The notes: a model not told the origin generated them from the sequence alone. A stretch of 64,000 bases of DNA from an uncultured Pelagibacteraceae bacterium (GCA_902622825.1 CACNRH010000003.1:1-64000), one strand, 5' to 3'. Counted from the first letter of the stretch, positions 19,522 through 29,083 are shown. A program made the numbers and translations.

Positions 19522-20624
19522 TAACTATCTCCCTTAGGTTTTTTCAATTCTGGTAACGGCAAGTAAGGAACGACGCCTTGACCTGAATTTTTATCTATAA
19601 TAACTTTATCTATATCTGCTAAAACCTTTTCCATAGTTTCTAAATACATACGTTCTTGTGTAACTTGCTTTGCATTTTTATACTCATTATAAATTGCTAA
19701 AAATCTAGAAGCTTCACCTTCTGCAGCCGCAACTACTTCTTTCTTATATGCTTCTGCTTCTTGAAGTATTTTTTCAGCGTCACCTCGAGCCCTTGGTATA
19801 ACATCGTTAGCATACGCCTCGGCTTCATTTTTAGATCTTTCTCTATCCGCTCTGGCAGCTTGAACATCTCGGAACGCATCGATAACTTGGCTTGGTGGAT
19901 CCGCTTTTTGAGTTTGAACTTGTGTAATCTGAATTCCCGATCCGTACTCATCAAGTATGTTTTGTGTTATTTCCTGAACTTCAACCTCAATGTTTGATCT
20001 TCCCTCAGTCAAAATGGACTGTATCTCACTTTTTGCTATAACTTCTCTCATAGCTGTTTCAGAAGCGGCCTTTACTGTTTCTACAGGACTTTGAATATTA
20101 AAAAGAAATTTTCCAGCGTCTTTTATTACCCAAAAAACTGAGTAGTTGATGTCTACAATATTTTCATCCCCGGTAAGCATTAAGCTTTCTTCTGGTACTT
20201 CTCCAATACCTGAGGATCTTCCAGAGTCACTTGCTCCTCTGAAACCTACATCGATTCTATTAACTTTTGTAACTTTGGGTTTTAATACACGTTCGATTGG
20301 AAACGGAAAATGATAATTTAATCCAGGCTGTGTGGTGTTAACAAATTTTCCAAATCTTAATACTACCCCTTGTTCATCTGGAAGAACTCTATAAAGTCCG
20401 CTTAAGCCCCAGATCACAAGTAATATAAGTAATCCTAACACTATTGGTTTACTGCCGCCAGATTTTCCACCTGGTAAAAATTTATTTATCAATCTTTGTA
20501 AATTGCCAATTAATTCGTCTAAATTTGGAGGTTCTCTTCTTGCGCCAGAACCATTATTATCTCCCCGAGTAGGTCCTGATCCCCAGGGTGATTGATTTTT
20601 AAATATGTTACTAAATATCGCCAT
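19521..20624 (-). CDS. hflK: HflK, FtsH-associated SPFH protein
   Basis: The 367-residue partner of HflC starts with a glycine-rich cytoplasmic segment (NQSPWGSGPTRGDNNGSG). A membrane helix (PIVLGLLILLVIWGLSGLY, about 60-78) and the SPFH domain starting DEQGVVLRFGKFVN follow. It is the first gene of the long minus-strand run. About 70 bases separate it from the divergent mrp gene, so the promoters of both must lie there. Confidence 0.95.
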   Translation of the reverse strand: MAIFSNIFKNQSPWGSGPTRGDNNGSGARREPPNLDELIGNLQRLINKFLPGGKSGGSKPIVLGLLILLVIWGLSGLYRVLPDEQGVVLRFGKFVNTTQPGLNYHFPFPIERVLKPKVTKVNRIDVGFRGASDSGRSSGIGEVPEESLMLTGDENIVDINYSVFWVIKDAGKFLFNIQSPVETVKAASETAMREVIAKSEIQSILTEGRSNIEVEVQEITQNILDEYGSGIQITQVQTQKADPPSQVIDAFRDVQAARADRERSKNEAEAYANDVIPRARGDAEKILQEAEAYKKEVVAAAEGEASRFLAIYNEYKNAKQVTQERMYLETMEKVLADIDKVIIDKNSGQGVVPYLPLPELKKPKGDS

Positions 20625-20697
20625 GCGATTTATATAGTGACTTTTGTGCCAAAAACAAGTTTAGTAACAGCGTTATAATGACTAGATTTAAGGATTT

Positions 20698-21501
20698 ATG
20701 AGTGACGAATTAAGAAAAAAACAGAAAAATAAGATTTTTTTAAAAAAACCAATCGATGGTATCCAAAAAACCTTAATGGTTTCTAGTGCTAAAGGGGGAG
20801 TGGGTAAATCAACAGTAGCTATCAACTTAGCTTGTGCTTTTAAAAAGATAGGGCTTACAGTAGGATATTTAGATGCTGACATCTACGGGCCCTCTTTACC
20901 AAAATTAATAAATAATAAAAAAAAACCTGAAACAAAAAATGGAAAATTAATACCTGTAGAAGAATTTGGGATAAAATTTATGAGTATGGGATTTTTAGTA
21001 AACGACAGCACTCCAATGATATGGAGGGGGCCAATGGTTATAAGTGCAATCAAAACTCTGACTGAAAAAGTTCTATGGGGTGACTTAGATATAATGGTGA
21101 TTGATATGCCTCCAGGAACTGGTGATGCCCAACTAACTTTCGCTCAAGATATAAAAATTGATGGAGCTGTAATTGTATCGACACCTCAAGATTTAGCTTT
21201 AGTGGATGTTGAGAGGGGAATTGAGATGTTTGAAAAAACTGAATTAAGGATACTAGGTTTAATAGAAAACATGAGTTTTTTAAAAACTGAAGATGGAAAA
21301 ATTATTGATTTATTTGGAAAAGGTGGAGTTGAAAAAATATCAAAAAAATATCAAAAAGAGCTTTTGGCACAAATTCCAATTCATAAAGACCTTAGAGTTT
21401 CAGCAGATGTAGGTAAGCCAATTGTTATTGAAAAAAATGAGCATGAAATTTCTAAAATTTTTATTGAGATGGCGAAAAAAATTAAACTAAGTTTTGACTA
21501 A
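20698..21501 (+). CDS. mrp: Mrp/ApbC-type Fe-S carrier P-loop ATPase, short form
   Basis: A 267-residue deviant-Walker ATPase with [17 protein letters not shown] (about 29-45), [12 protein letters not shown] and [14 protein letters not shown], all typical of Mrp/ApbC/Nbp35 proteins that carry Fe-S clusters to apo-enzymes. It starts almost directly at the P-loop and so lacks the N-terminal MIP18 (DUF59) domain common in Mrp. The CxxC usually found after the IENMS motif is also absent; many alphaproteobacterial Mrp proteins lack it. It ends tail to tail with thyX, overlapping 20 bases. Confidence 0.9.
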   Translation: MSDELRKKQKNKIFLKKPIDGIQKTLMVSSAKGGVGKSTVAINLACAFKKIGLTVGYLDADIYGPSLPKLINNKKKPETKNGKLIPVEEFGIKFMSMGFLVNDSTPMIWRGPMVISAIKTLTEKVLWGDLDIMVIDMPPGTGDAQLTFAQDIKIDGAVIVSTPQDLALVDVERGIEMFEKTELRILGLIENMSFLKTEDGKIIDLFGKGGVEKISKKYQKELLAQIPIHKDLRVSADVGKPIVIEKNEHEISKIFIEMAKKIKLSFD

Positions 21502-22429
21502 ATCCAAAGGATCCCATTAACTCATTCCACTCTCTTTTAGAAAGACCAGAGCTTTCATAATCGCATTTTTTACCCTCTATCATCTTTTTAATAATTTCTT
21601 TTCCTTTAGCAGATAATTCCATTCCCCCTACCCTGTAATCTATAAATGCATCATAAGTTGTCGGCACCCATTTTTTTACGGTATTCATCATTACATCAGC
21701 GTATGCTCTAATTTCATATTGCGCGTGGCTGTCAGCTCTAAGTGACAAAAAATTTAAAAGATTTAAAAGATCAGTTTTCCAATACCATTGAGTATATGAA
21801 TTAAGTGTCAAATTCATTCTAGCTAATTCTCTAGCAAGACCTTGTTTTTTTTCGTCAATAATATCTCCATCATAAGTCTCGTTAAGCATTTTTTCATAGT
21901 TTTTATAATTTCTTTCTGCATCTTCCTTTAAAACATTAAGTATCTCATCTGCCTGTGACCCATTAATTAAGCTACCTCTACCTTGTCTATTATTTGTCGA
22001 TTGTGCTGCTAAATGCTGTTTGTCAGGAATATAAAATTCTTTATCTAAAATTGAATATCTTGCAGAGTATTCATTAACATTTGCAGTTCTATGTCTTATC
22101 CATTGCCTCGCTATAAAAATCGGTAGTTTTACATGATATTTAATTTCACACATTTCAAACGGAGTGCTGTGTCTGTGTCTCATCAAATACTTAATTAAAC
22201 CTGCATCAGTAGAAACTTTTTTTGTCCCTTTTCCATATGAAACTCTTGCAGATTGTACGATTGATGTATCGTCTCCCATGTAATCAACGACTCTTATAAA
22301 GCCATGATCGAGGACGGGTAAAGCCTCATATAATATTTTCTCTAATTCCGGAGATGTTACTCTTTTTGTAGTATTCTTTTGCGATTGTTGATCGAGAATT
22401 TCCTGATGTTGTTCTTTAGTAAGTTTCAT
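21482..22429 (-). CDS. thyX: Flavin-dependent thymidylate synthase
   Basis: A 315-residue enzyme that methylates dUMP to dTMP using methylenetetrahydrofolate, NADPH and FAD. The signature [15 protein letters not shown] begins at residue 112 and matches the ThyX motif RHRxxSxNExSxR except for Ala at the first Ser. [25 protein letters not shown] upstream and [15 protein letters not shown] downstream are further family regions. ThyX in place of ThyA is common in streamlined bacteria. Confidence 0.95.
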   Translation of the reverse strand: MKLTKEQHQEILDQQSQKNTTKRVTSPELEKILYEALPVLDHGFIRVVDYMGDDTSIVQSARVSYGKGTKKVSTDAGLIKYLMRHRHSTPFEMCEIKYHVKLPIFIARQWIRHRTANVNEYSARYSILDKEFYIPDKQHLAAQSTNNRQGRGSLINGSQADEILNVLKEDAERNYKNYEKMLNETYDGDIIDEKKQGLARELARMNLTLNSYTQWYWKTDLLNLLNFLSLRADSHAQYEIRAYADVMMNTVKKWVPTTYDAFIDYRVGGMELSAKGKEIIKKMIEGKKCDYESSGLSKREWNELMGSFGFSQNLV

Positions 22430-22441
22430 AGAATTTATTTA

Positions 22442-22469
22442 TTGAATCTATTCTAATACGTTTTATATT
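22442..22469 (+). promoter_or_regulatory. tmRNA promoter
   Basis: TTGAAT (22442-22447) and TATATT (22464-22469) are separated by 16 bases. They would start transcription at about 22476, exactly where the first hairpin of the tmRNA precursor (GTTGG/CCAAC) begins. They lie between the thyX start and the tmRNA. Confidence 0.5.
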
Positions 22470-22475
22470 ACAATT

Positions 22476-22800
22476 GTTGGTTTTCCAACTATGACGATAA
22501 ACGAATCTCGTAATAAACATTGCGGACGTGGGGGCAGTACCCACCACCTCCACCATATACAACTTGAGGGGGTGAATTAGGCTCGACGAGTGTCTAAAAG
22601 TTTTTCTTTCGTCCGAGATGGTTCCGACGTAACGGGCTATTATAAATGCAAATAATAAATTTGCACTTGCTGCTTAATTAACTTGTTAATTAAGTGAACG
22701 GGGTTTGGGGCACCTGGCAACAGAACGCCCCTTACAACTTTCAAATTTTACTTAATTAATATTGCTAATCTAATAATGCAACCTAACTCGCCGAAGCTGT
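22476..22800 (+). ncRNA. ssrA: Circularly permuted two-piece tmRNA
   Basis: The 3' half comes first. A GTTGG/CCAAC hairpin (22476-22489) leads to a T-arm-like GTGGG/CCCAC and ends in CTCCACCA at 22555. After a spacer of 12 bases the 5' half starts at GGGGGTGAATTAGGCTCGACG (22568 on), the tmRNA 5' consensus. The two ends form a 7-bp acceptor stem with one G-U pair. The tag frame starts at the likely resume codon GCA (22648) and ends at TAA 22675-22677, encoding ANNKFALAA. A 9-bp hairpin (22673-22694) follows, then a GGGGC/GCCCC hairpin (22707-22732). It rescues stalled ribosomes together with SmpB. The 3' limit is approximate. Confidence 0.88.
22707..22732 (+). repeat. 26-bp direct repeat, copy 1 (in tmRNA)
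   Basis: The 26 bases form a hairpin with arms GGGGC and GCCCC and loop ACCTGGCAACAGAAC, plus a final T. It lies where the 3' part of the tmRNA coding piece is expected. A perfect copy in the same orientation is at 23864-23889; the flanks outside the 26 bases do not match. Confidence 0.9.
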
Positions 22801-22815
22801 GACGAAACAAAACTA

Positions 22816-23751
22816 TTATTTAAGTTTCTCCTCAAAAAAATTTATCATTCTTTTTAAAGAGTCTTTGTCGGCTTTCTCATTGTATTGATTTGCTCGCCCT
22901 GGTAGATCATGAGCTTTTTCGTCACCTCTACTTAATTCTACAAGCATTTCATAATTAAATTGATGATGAGCATTTTCGTAAATAATAATCTGTAGCATGC
23001 CAGATGCAATTTGTTCAGGATCTCTTTGTTTCCACATTTTACAGTTTACAGATGAAAGCCACTCGTCTAATTCTCCTATCATGACCAAAACTGGTATTAA
23101 CAGTTTTTGTTTCCCGCAGGATGGATAAAAAGCTACTCCAGCATCAAACCAATGATTAACATTTTTAAAAAGATAGTTCTCTCTTATAAGCTCCCCAGCG
23201 AGAGATAAAACTGTCATTCCGCCTCTACTGCCTCCAGTTATTCCAAATTTACCATTTGATAGTTTTGGATATTTATTTTTTATAAATTTAATTACACTTA
23301 ATGAGCCCATATTTGGAGATGATCCTCTTGAAACTGTCCCTCTATCAACTCCAGTATTATAAAATATATCGTAGAGAACTACTCCAAAACCTTTTTCAAC
23401 TAATATGTCTGCGTATCTTCCATAAGTTTGTGCGGCTGCTCTGCTCATGCCTCCACTTCCTGGTACAATTACGACATATGGAGATGGTTTTTTATTTTTT
23501 GGTTTCCAATGAAATATATAATAATCATCTCCAGTAGGTTTTTCGCCTCTTTGTTTTTGAACCATTGTGAGAGGAAATTTTATACCTTTAATTTTTTTTA
23601 CTTTTGGGAAGTTTTTACACTCTGGATTATATTTACAGGATAACTCTTTTTTTTCCTTAAGATTTTTGCCTTCGTATTTCTTCTTTTTCTCTGCATGAAC
23701 AACTCCGCTACACAACAAACTTAAAATCACGATAGTTAAAACCTTTTTCAT
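22816..23751 (-). CDS. Secreted alpha/beta hydrolase (dienelactone hydrolase-like)
   Basis: About 311 residues with a signal peptide (MKKVLTIVILSLLCSGVVHA). The alpha/beta-hydrolase core has nucleophile elbow GITGGSRGGMTVLS (Gly-x-Ser-x-Gly), probable acid in GELDEWLSS and His in ENAHHQFNYE. The oxyanion region is VIVPGSGGMSR. The substrate is unknown; relatives cleave esters or lactones, and the signal implies a periplasmic enzyme. A start at 23769 adds six residues before the signal and is less likely. The gene is bracketed by the 26-bp direct repeats, one inside the tmRNA. Confidence 0.8.
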   Translation of the reverse strand: MKKVLTIVILSLLCSGVVHAEKKKKYEGKNLKEKKELSCKYNPECKNFPKVKKIKGIKFPLTMVQKQRGEKPTGDDYYIFHWKPKNKKPSPYVVIVPGSGGMSRAAAQTYGRYADILVEKGFGVVLYDIFYNTGVDRGTVSRGSSPNMGSLSVIKFIKNKYPKLSNGKFGITGGSRGGMTVLSLAGELIRENYLFKNVNHWFDAGVAFYPSCGKQKLLIPVLVMIGELDEWLSSVNCKMWKQRDPEQIASGMLQIIIYENAHHQFNYEMLVELSRGDEKAHDLPGRANQYNEKADKDSLKRMINFFEEKLK

Positions 23752-23863
23752 ACTACACGAATCTAGCATAAATCTTACCGATCCTCTGCCGAAATTTTAC
23801 TAAAAGTTTTAAGTTTTTAACAATCGCAAATGGCTTATATTAAGGAATAATGTTACAAAGTCC

Positions 23864-23889
23864 GGGGCACCTGGCAACAGAACGCCCCT
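23864..23889 (+). repeat. 26-bp direct repeat, copy 2
   Basis: This is an exact copy, in the same orientation, of the tmRNA hairpin at 22707-22732. It starts two bases beyond the stop of the DUF2784 gene on the minus strand. Neither strand shows a T tract after the hairpin, so an ordinary terminator is unlikely. An attachment-site footprint is one explanation (see findings). Confidence 0.9.
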
Positions 23890-23891
23890 GA

Positions 23892-24251
23892 TTATTTCTT
23901 TAAATTTTTGTAAATTAATCCGTATATTAAAATATTAATTACTATCAATGATATACCTAGATATATTTGAATTTCGGCATTTAGGCCTTTAGGATAAATT
24001 ATTTGAAAAAGATAGTTGTTGATAAAATCATTAGAATAAGTTGTCAACTCACCTTTATACAAAAACCAATTTTCTAAATAAGTTAATGGGCAAGTAGAAT
24101 TAGTTAGTTCAATATAAATTCCCCATAATAATGCTGGGAGATGAATATAGATAATTTTTGAAAAAATAAAAAAGAAAAGTCCGCCAAAGATAACAAATAA
24201 GATAAAAATTAAATGCGCAATTAAAGTAAGATTTGCAAAAAACTCGTACAT
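23892..24251 (-). CDS. DUF2784 membrane protein
   Basis: The 119 residues form about four hydrophobic segments. The family-like features are LTLIAHLIFILFVIFGGLFF, LPALLWGIYIELTNSTCPLTYLENW and a final helix ISLIVINILIYGLIY. The CPLTYLENW block is the strongest match to DUF2784. The function is unknown. It lies in the small accessory patch between tmRNA and fumC, 40 bases after the repeat-rich protein gene. Confidence 0.8.
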   Translation of the reverse strand: MYEFFANLTLIAHLIFILFVIFGGLFFFIFSKIIYIHLPALLWGIYIELTNSTCPLTYLENWFLYKGELTTYSNDFINNYLFQIIYPKGLNAEIQIYLGISLIVINILIYGLIYKNLKK

Positions 24252-24291
24252 TTAAACAACAAACCTGAACCCATGATCGCTATTAGTCTTT

Positions 24292-24927
24292 TCATTTTTT
24301 TTCATCTTCCGATGGCTGTTCTTCTTGAGGTTCAGAATTAACTTCCTCTTTGGTTGGCTGTTCTTCTTGAGATTCGGATTTAACTTCCTCTTCGGTTGGC
24401 TGTTCTTCTTGAGGTTCAACTACGACTTCTTTTCTAAAATCTCTTCTTGGAATATCAGGTGCTCTGGTTGCGCTTCTTGATGATGAATTATCTCGTTGTC
24501 TAAAATAAAAATATGCACCTGATGAAATAATTAATATTGAGCCAAATAAATATAAAGCTAATCTCAAGTAGTTTGTTCCCGAGTCTTTTGAACTCTCTAT
24601 TTCTTTACTTTCCTCTTGTGCTTCTGCCGCTGCTTTAGCTTCTGCTTCCGCTGCCGCTTTAGCTTCTGCTTCCGCTGCCGCTTTAGCTTCTGCTTCCGCT
24701 GCTGCTTTAGCTTTAGCTTTAGCTTCTGCTGCCGCTTTAGCTTCTGCTTCCGCTGCTGCTTTAGCTTTAGCTTCCGCTTGAGCTAGTTCTTCAAGATTAA
24801 CTTTTTTTTCTATAGTCTCTTTGACTATTATCTCGTTTTTTTTATTTTCTCCGCTATCTTTAGTTTGAGTATTAAAAACTCCTGTTGCTAAAACAACTGA
24901 AACTATAACAACAATTAAAAAATTCAT
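24292..24927 (-). CDS. Repeat-rich, membrane-anchored protein of unknown function
   Basis: The 211-residue protein has an N-terminal hydrophobic segment (MNFLIVVIVSVVLATGVF). A long alanine/lysine/glutamate helix of near-identical 8-residue units follows (about residues 50-105), and then a second membrane helix (LALYLFGSILIISSGAYFYF). The tail has three copies of a 14-residue acidic unit beginning EEQP. The helix resembles TolA-type spacer domains in composition only. It may span the periplasm or anchor to an envelope partner; no family is recognised. The repeats make length variation between strains likely. Confidence 0.65.
   Translation of the reverse strand: MNFLIVVIVSVVLATGVFNTQTKDSGENKKNEIIVKETIEKKVNLEELAQAEAKAKAAAEAEAKAAAEAKAKAKAAAEAEAKAAAEAEAKAAAEAEAKAAAEAQEESKEIESSKDSGTNYLRLALYLFGSILIISSGAYFYFRQRDNSSSRSATRAPDIPRRDFRKEVVVEPQEEQPTEEEVKSESQEEQPTKEEVNSEPQEEQPSEDEKK
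24309..24421 (-). repeat. 42-bp tandem repeat coding for acidic EEQP units
   Basis: About 2.7 copies of a 42-base unit encode three 14-residue blocks: EEQPTEEEVKSESQ, EEQPTKEEVNSEPQ and the partial EEQPSEDEKK. The copies differ at a few bases, so the array is recent but not fresh. Confidence 0.8.
24620..24790 (-). repeat. 24-bp tandem repeat coding for the Ala/Glu/Lys helix
   Basis: The units are near 24 bases and read on the minus strand as codons for A-E-A-K-A-A-A-E. They repeat about six to seven times, with a slightly different unit (AEAKAKAK) interspersed. GC is locally higher than in the neighbourhood because of the alanine codons. Confidence 0.8.
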
Positions 24928-25030
24928 AACACTTCATTATACCACAGTGTCACTCGTGATTAACTCATTTTGGACTCATATAGGACTAAATGAAGGACGA
25001 GAATAGGCTTACACCAGGCCACAAAAATCA

Positions 25031-25111
25031 TCAAAAAATATATTTATCTCCTAAATAAAAAACTAAACCCAAGGCGATACCAGATAAAATCCAAAAAAAC
25101 GAATCTTTCAT
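25031..25111 (-). CDS. 26-residue single-pass membrane peptide
   Basis: An ATG at 25109-25111 overlaps the stop of the MazG-like gene as ATGA. It opens a frame of 26 codons to TGA at 25031-25033. The peptide begins [20 protein letters not shown] and ends with a charged GDKYIF. It has one clear transmembrane helix with a charged residue at each end, and the overlap suggests coupled translation. No family is recognised, and such a short frame could be chance. Confidence 0.5.
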   Translation of the reverse strand: MKDSFFWILSGIALGLVFYLGDKYIF

Positions 25112-25482
25112 CAAGCTACGAATTTTGTTAAATCTGGTTTAAAATAATTAGGACCCTTCATAACCTTCCCTTTTTCATTATAAATTGGTTTTCCATTTTG
25201 GTCTAATTTACTCATATTAGAATTTTGAACCTCTTGAAAACATTTATCTAGATTGATGCCAAAAGCATGTCCAGCTCCATAAGTTACATAAAGTATATCT
25301 GTTAAAGCATCAGCAACTTCCTTTATGTCTTTCTTGTCTATTGCTTCTTTAAATTCCCGAAGCTCTTCTTCAATTAATTCGTAACGTAATTTAGTTATTT
25401 TTTCGTTGGGAAACTCTGCTTTTTCTTTAATTTGTTGACCAAAGGTCTGCATAAACTTTTTTACACTTTCAAAATTACTCAT
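25111..25482 (-). CDS. MazG/PRA-PH-like NTP pyrophosphohydrolase
   Basis: A 123-residue all-alpha pyrophosphatase of the MazG/HisE superfamily. The metal-binding pattern is visible as [12 protein letters not shown] (EExxE) followed by [17 protein letters not shown] (ExxD). Relatives hydrolyse nucleoside triphosphates or phosphoribosyl-ATP; nearby genes do not suggest histidine synthesis, so house-cleaning of nucleotides is likely. The C-terminus ([13 protein letters not shown]) is typical of this subfamily. It is divergent from fumC, with about 60 bases between them. Confidence 0.85.
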   Translation of the reverse strand: MSNFESVKKFMQTFGQQIKEKAEFPNEKITKLRYELIEEELREFKEAIDKKDIKEVADALTDILYVTYGAGHAFGINLDKCFQEVQNSNMSKLDQNGKPIYNEKGKVMKGPNYFKPDLTKFVA

Positions 25483-25540
25483 ATTGTCCTTTATGTTTTA
25501 TAATTTGTTTATAAAGGTGTATTATAACAGAGAATCAATT

Positions 25541-26929
25541 ATGAAACATAGAATTGAGTTTGATAGCATAGGAAAAATTAAAGTTCCTGGTGATAAGTAT
25601 TGGGGTGCCAGCACTGAAAGGTCCAACAAATATTTTAATATTGGTGATTTTAAGGTTAGACCAATAGTTATTCACTCTATTGCTATAATTAAAAAAGCTG
25701 CAGCAATTGTAAATTCAAGAAATAAAGATTTAGAAAAAAGATTAGCAAAATTTATTATTAAATCAGCTGATGAAGTTATCAGAGGTAAACATGATGCACA
25801 TTTTCCACTAAAAGTATGGCAGACCGGATCCGGGACACAAACAAATATGAATGTAAATGAAGTAATTGCCAATAGAGCAATAGAAATGATGAAGGGTAAA
25901 CTTGGTTCAAAAAAACCTGTCCATCCTAATGACCATGTTAATAAATCTCAGTCAACAAATGACGTTTTTCCCACTGCTATGCATATATCCATAGCCTTAA
26001 AGGCCAGGGAAAAACTAATACCCTCATTAAAACTTTTGGAAAAAGAATTGGGTAAAAAAGTTAAAAAATTCAAATCAATAGTAAAAGTTGGCAGAACTCA
26101 CCTACAAGATGCAACTCCGATAACTTTAGGTCAAGAATTTTCAGGTTACCATTCGCAATTAAAAAAGTGTATTGAGAGAATTGAGAGAGCTTTACAAGAA
26201 ATATATTTTTTAGCTCAAGGTGGAACCGCTGTTGGCACAGGTTTAAATACAAGAAAAAATTTTGATAGGAAAATTGTAAAAGAAATTTCTAGAATTACAA
26301 GGTTACCTTTTAAAGTTGCACCTAATAAATTTGCAGCCTTAGCTGCTCATGACTCAATAGTCAATTTTTCAGGCACAATGAACACGACAGCGGTTTGTTT
26401 GATGAAGATTGCGAATGATATAAGATTTCTTGGTTCAGGACCTAGAGCGGGTTACGGGGAACTAATTTTGCCTTCTAATGAACCTGGTTCATCCATAATG
26501 CCTGGTAAAGTAAACCCAACTCAGTCTGAAGCGGTAACTATGGTCTGCGTAAAAGTGATTGGAAATCATAATGGTATCACCATGGCGGGATCCCATGGTC
26601 ATTTTGAATTAAATGTTTTTAAACCTCTCATCATTCATAATATTTTACAATCTATAGAAATAATGGCGGACTCTGCTAGAACATTTGCCTTGTATTGTGT
26701 GAAAGGGATAAAGGCTGATAAAAAAAGAATTAAAAGTCTTCTAGATAATTCTTTGATGAATGTTACAGCCTTAGCACCAATGATAGGTTATGATAAAGCG
26801 GCCAAAATTGCAAAACTTGCTCACCAAAATGGAACATCGCTGAAAGAGGAGATACTCAGAGAAAAAATTCTTAGTGAAAAGGATTATGATAAAATAATGA
26901 AACCAATTTCAATGACAAGGCCAAAGTAA
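25541..26929 (+). CDS. fumC: Class II fumarate hydratase
   Basis: A 463-residue TCA-cycle enzyme that hydrates fumarate to malate without an Fe-S cluster. The superfamily signature [15 protein letters not shown] is complete. [36 protein letters not shown] and [19 protein letters not shown] supply the other active-site regions. The start at ATG 25541 ([11 protein letters not shown]) is chosen over an upstream start at 25484, whose extra 19 residues are not family-like. Confidence 0.96.
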   Translation: MKHRIEFDSIGKIKVPGDKYWGASTERSNKYFNIGDFKVRPIVIHSIAIIKKAAAIVNSRNKDLEKRLAKFIIKSADEVIRGKHDAHFPLKVWQTGSGTQTNMNVNEVIANRAIEMMKGKLGSKKPVHPNDHVNKSQSTNDVFPTAMHISIALKAREKLIPSLKLLEKELGKKVKKFKSIVKVGRTHLQDATPITLGQEFSGYHSQLKKCIERIERALQEIYFLAQGGTAVGTGLNTRKNFDRKIVKEISRITRLPFKVAPNKFAALAAHDSIVNFSGTMNTTAVCLMKIANDIRFLGSGPRAGYGELILPSNEPGSSIMPGKVNPTQSEAVTMVCVKVIGNHNGITMAGSHGHFELNVFKPLIIHNILQSIEIMADSARTFALYCVKGIKADKKRIKSLLDNSLMNVTALAPMIGYDKAAKIAKLAHQNGTSLKEEILREKILSEKDYDKIMKPISMTRPK

Positions 26930-27025
26930 TCCCAAACTAGTATTGTTAAAATCTTTAATTTTCCTGTGATTATATTTCATTTTTTTTAATTTTTTTAATA
27001 GTGTATAAATGTAATTTTTAACTTT

Positions 27026-29061
27026 ATGAGTAAAATAGAAGAACTAGTAGATAATTTAAATAAAAGTCAAAAAGAGGCAGTATTAGATACTGACGGTCCA
27101 AGTTTGATTGTTGCAGGTGCTGGGTCTGGTAAAACTAGAGTGCTCACAACGAGATTGGCGTACATAATTAGTAAAAAAAAAGCGTGGTCAAATCAAATTC
27201 TTTGTGTGACTTTTACAAATAAAGCTGCGAGAGAAATGCAGAATAGAGTAATTCATTATTTAAAAGGGGAGTCAAGTGCAGTACCGTGGTTAGGCACATT
27301 TCACTCAATAAGTGTTAAAATTTTGAGAAGACACGCTGAAGCTTTAGGGTACAAAAGTAATTTTACAATTTTAGATACTGATGATCAAAAGAAATTAGTA
27401 AGAAAAATTTTAGACTCAGAAAATATAGATCAAAAAAAAATATCTCCACAATTTATATTAGCTTATATCGATAGGTGGAAAAATAAAGGCTTATTACCAC
27501 AAGATGTGAAAGTGAAAAATTCTAATGTTTTGGAAAAAACAATCCATAAAGTTTATGGCACTTATCAAAACAAGATAAAAGACTTAAATGCTTTTGATTT
27601 TGGAGATTTAATTTTATTTTGTGTCAAATTATTCGAAAAGGACGAGTCAATCAAACGTATATATAATAGTAATTTCAAATATATACTTGTCGATGAGTAT
27701 CAAGATACAAATTTTATTCAAAATAAATGGTTAAATCTTTTAGTTAATGAGAATAAAAATATTTGTTGTGTAGGGGATGATGATCAATCCATATATAGCT
27801 GGCGAGGCGCTGAAATTAAGAATTTTTTAACTTTTGATAAAATTTACGATAACTGCAAAGTTTATAAGCTGGAGCAAAACTACAGATCTACAAAAAATAT
27901 TTTGGATACAGCTTCTTCTCTTATCTCAAATAATGAGAAAAGAGTTGGTAAAAAACTTTGGTCTAATGGTGAGGAGGGAGAATTAGTAAGATTAAATTGT
28001 TATGCATCTGGAAAAGAGGAAGCTGAGGGTGTATCTGAGGTGTTAGACAAAAAAATAAGAAAAAAATACTCACTTAATAACGTTTCTATTCTATTTAGAG
28101 CAATATATCAGACCAGAGAGTTTGAAGAGCGTTTTTTAAAAATAGGCATTAATTACAGAGTCTTAGGTGGAATTAAATTTTACGAAAGAGCAGAAATAAA
28201 AGATGCGGTAGCTTATTTAAGAATCATAAACCAAAAGTACGACGATTTGGCTTTAGAACGAACTTTATCTGCGCCGAAAAAGGGGATTGGTGAAAGTACA
28301 CTGAGACAAATTTCTGAATATGCTAGTAAAAATAAAGTATGTATGGAAGATTCAATTTTAAAACTAATAGAGCTAGATAAATTTAAGCCGAAAGTAAAAA
28401 ATACTATAAAACAATTTATAAAATTAATTGAAAAGTGGAGAAACGATTTAAAAAAAATAAAGCATTTCGATTTACTTAAATTGATATTGGATGAATCGGG
28501 TTATTCTTCCACATTAAAGAATAAAAAAGACTTAGAAAATGAGAATAGACTTGAGAACCTTAAAGAACTCTTAAGAGCTATGAGAGACTACGATAATTTG
28601 AATAGTTTTTTAGAGCATGTTGCATTGGCGACTTCTATTGATCAAGATTGGGAGGGAGAAAAAGTTAATTTAATGACTATGCACGCTGCAAAAGGTTTAG
28701 AATTTGATGTAGTTTTTCTTCCTGGGTGGGAAGAAGGTTTGTTTCCACATCAAAAATCTTTGGAGGAAAAAGGAGACTTTGCTTTAGAGGAGGAAAGAAG
28801 ATTAGCATACGTTGGTATAACAAGAGCAAAAAAGGAAGCCTATATCTCTTTTGCCATGAGAAGATCTTATCATGGAGATTGGATGGACTCTTTACCCTCA
28901 AGATTTGTTAATGAATTACCAGATAGTAGCATCGAAAAAAATGAAAATAATAATGAGCTTGAGGACGAGGATTTTGATTTTAATCAAGATTTGACTGTAG
29001 AATATGACCAAGAGTACAGAAGTCCAGGGTGGGAAAGATTTAAAAATAAAAAACTTCTGAA

Positions 29062-29083
<22 letters not shown>
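27026..29083 (+). CDS. uvrD: UvrD/PcrA-type DNA helicase
   Basis: This 685-residue superfamily 1A helicase has motif Q (LNKSQKEAV), Walker A GAGSGKTRVL (about 31-40), CVTFTNKAAREM, the DEYQDTN Walker B, GDDDQSIYSWRGAE, YRSTKNI, VNLMTMHAAKGLEFD and VGITRAKKE. It unwinds DNA during nucleotide excision and mismatch repair and removes proteins from DNA. The C-terminal tail is short and acidic. It overlaps the next gene by 22 bases. Rep or PcrA naming is possible. Confidence 0.93.

Noticed and set aside
24620-24790. Repeated 24-base units considered as a CRISPR-like array
   Set aside because: There are no distinct spacers, the units are contiguous and in frame with a protein, and no cas genes are present.
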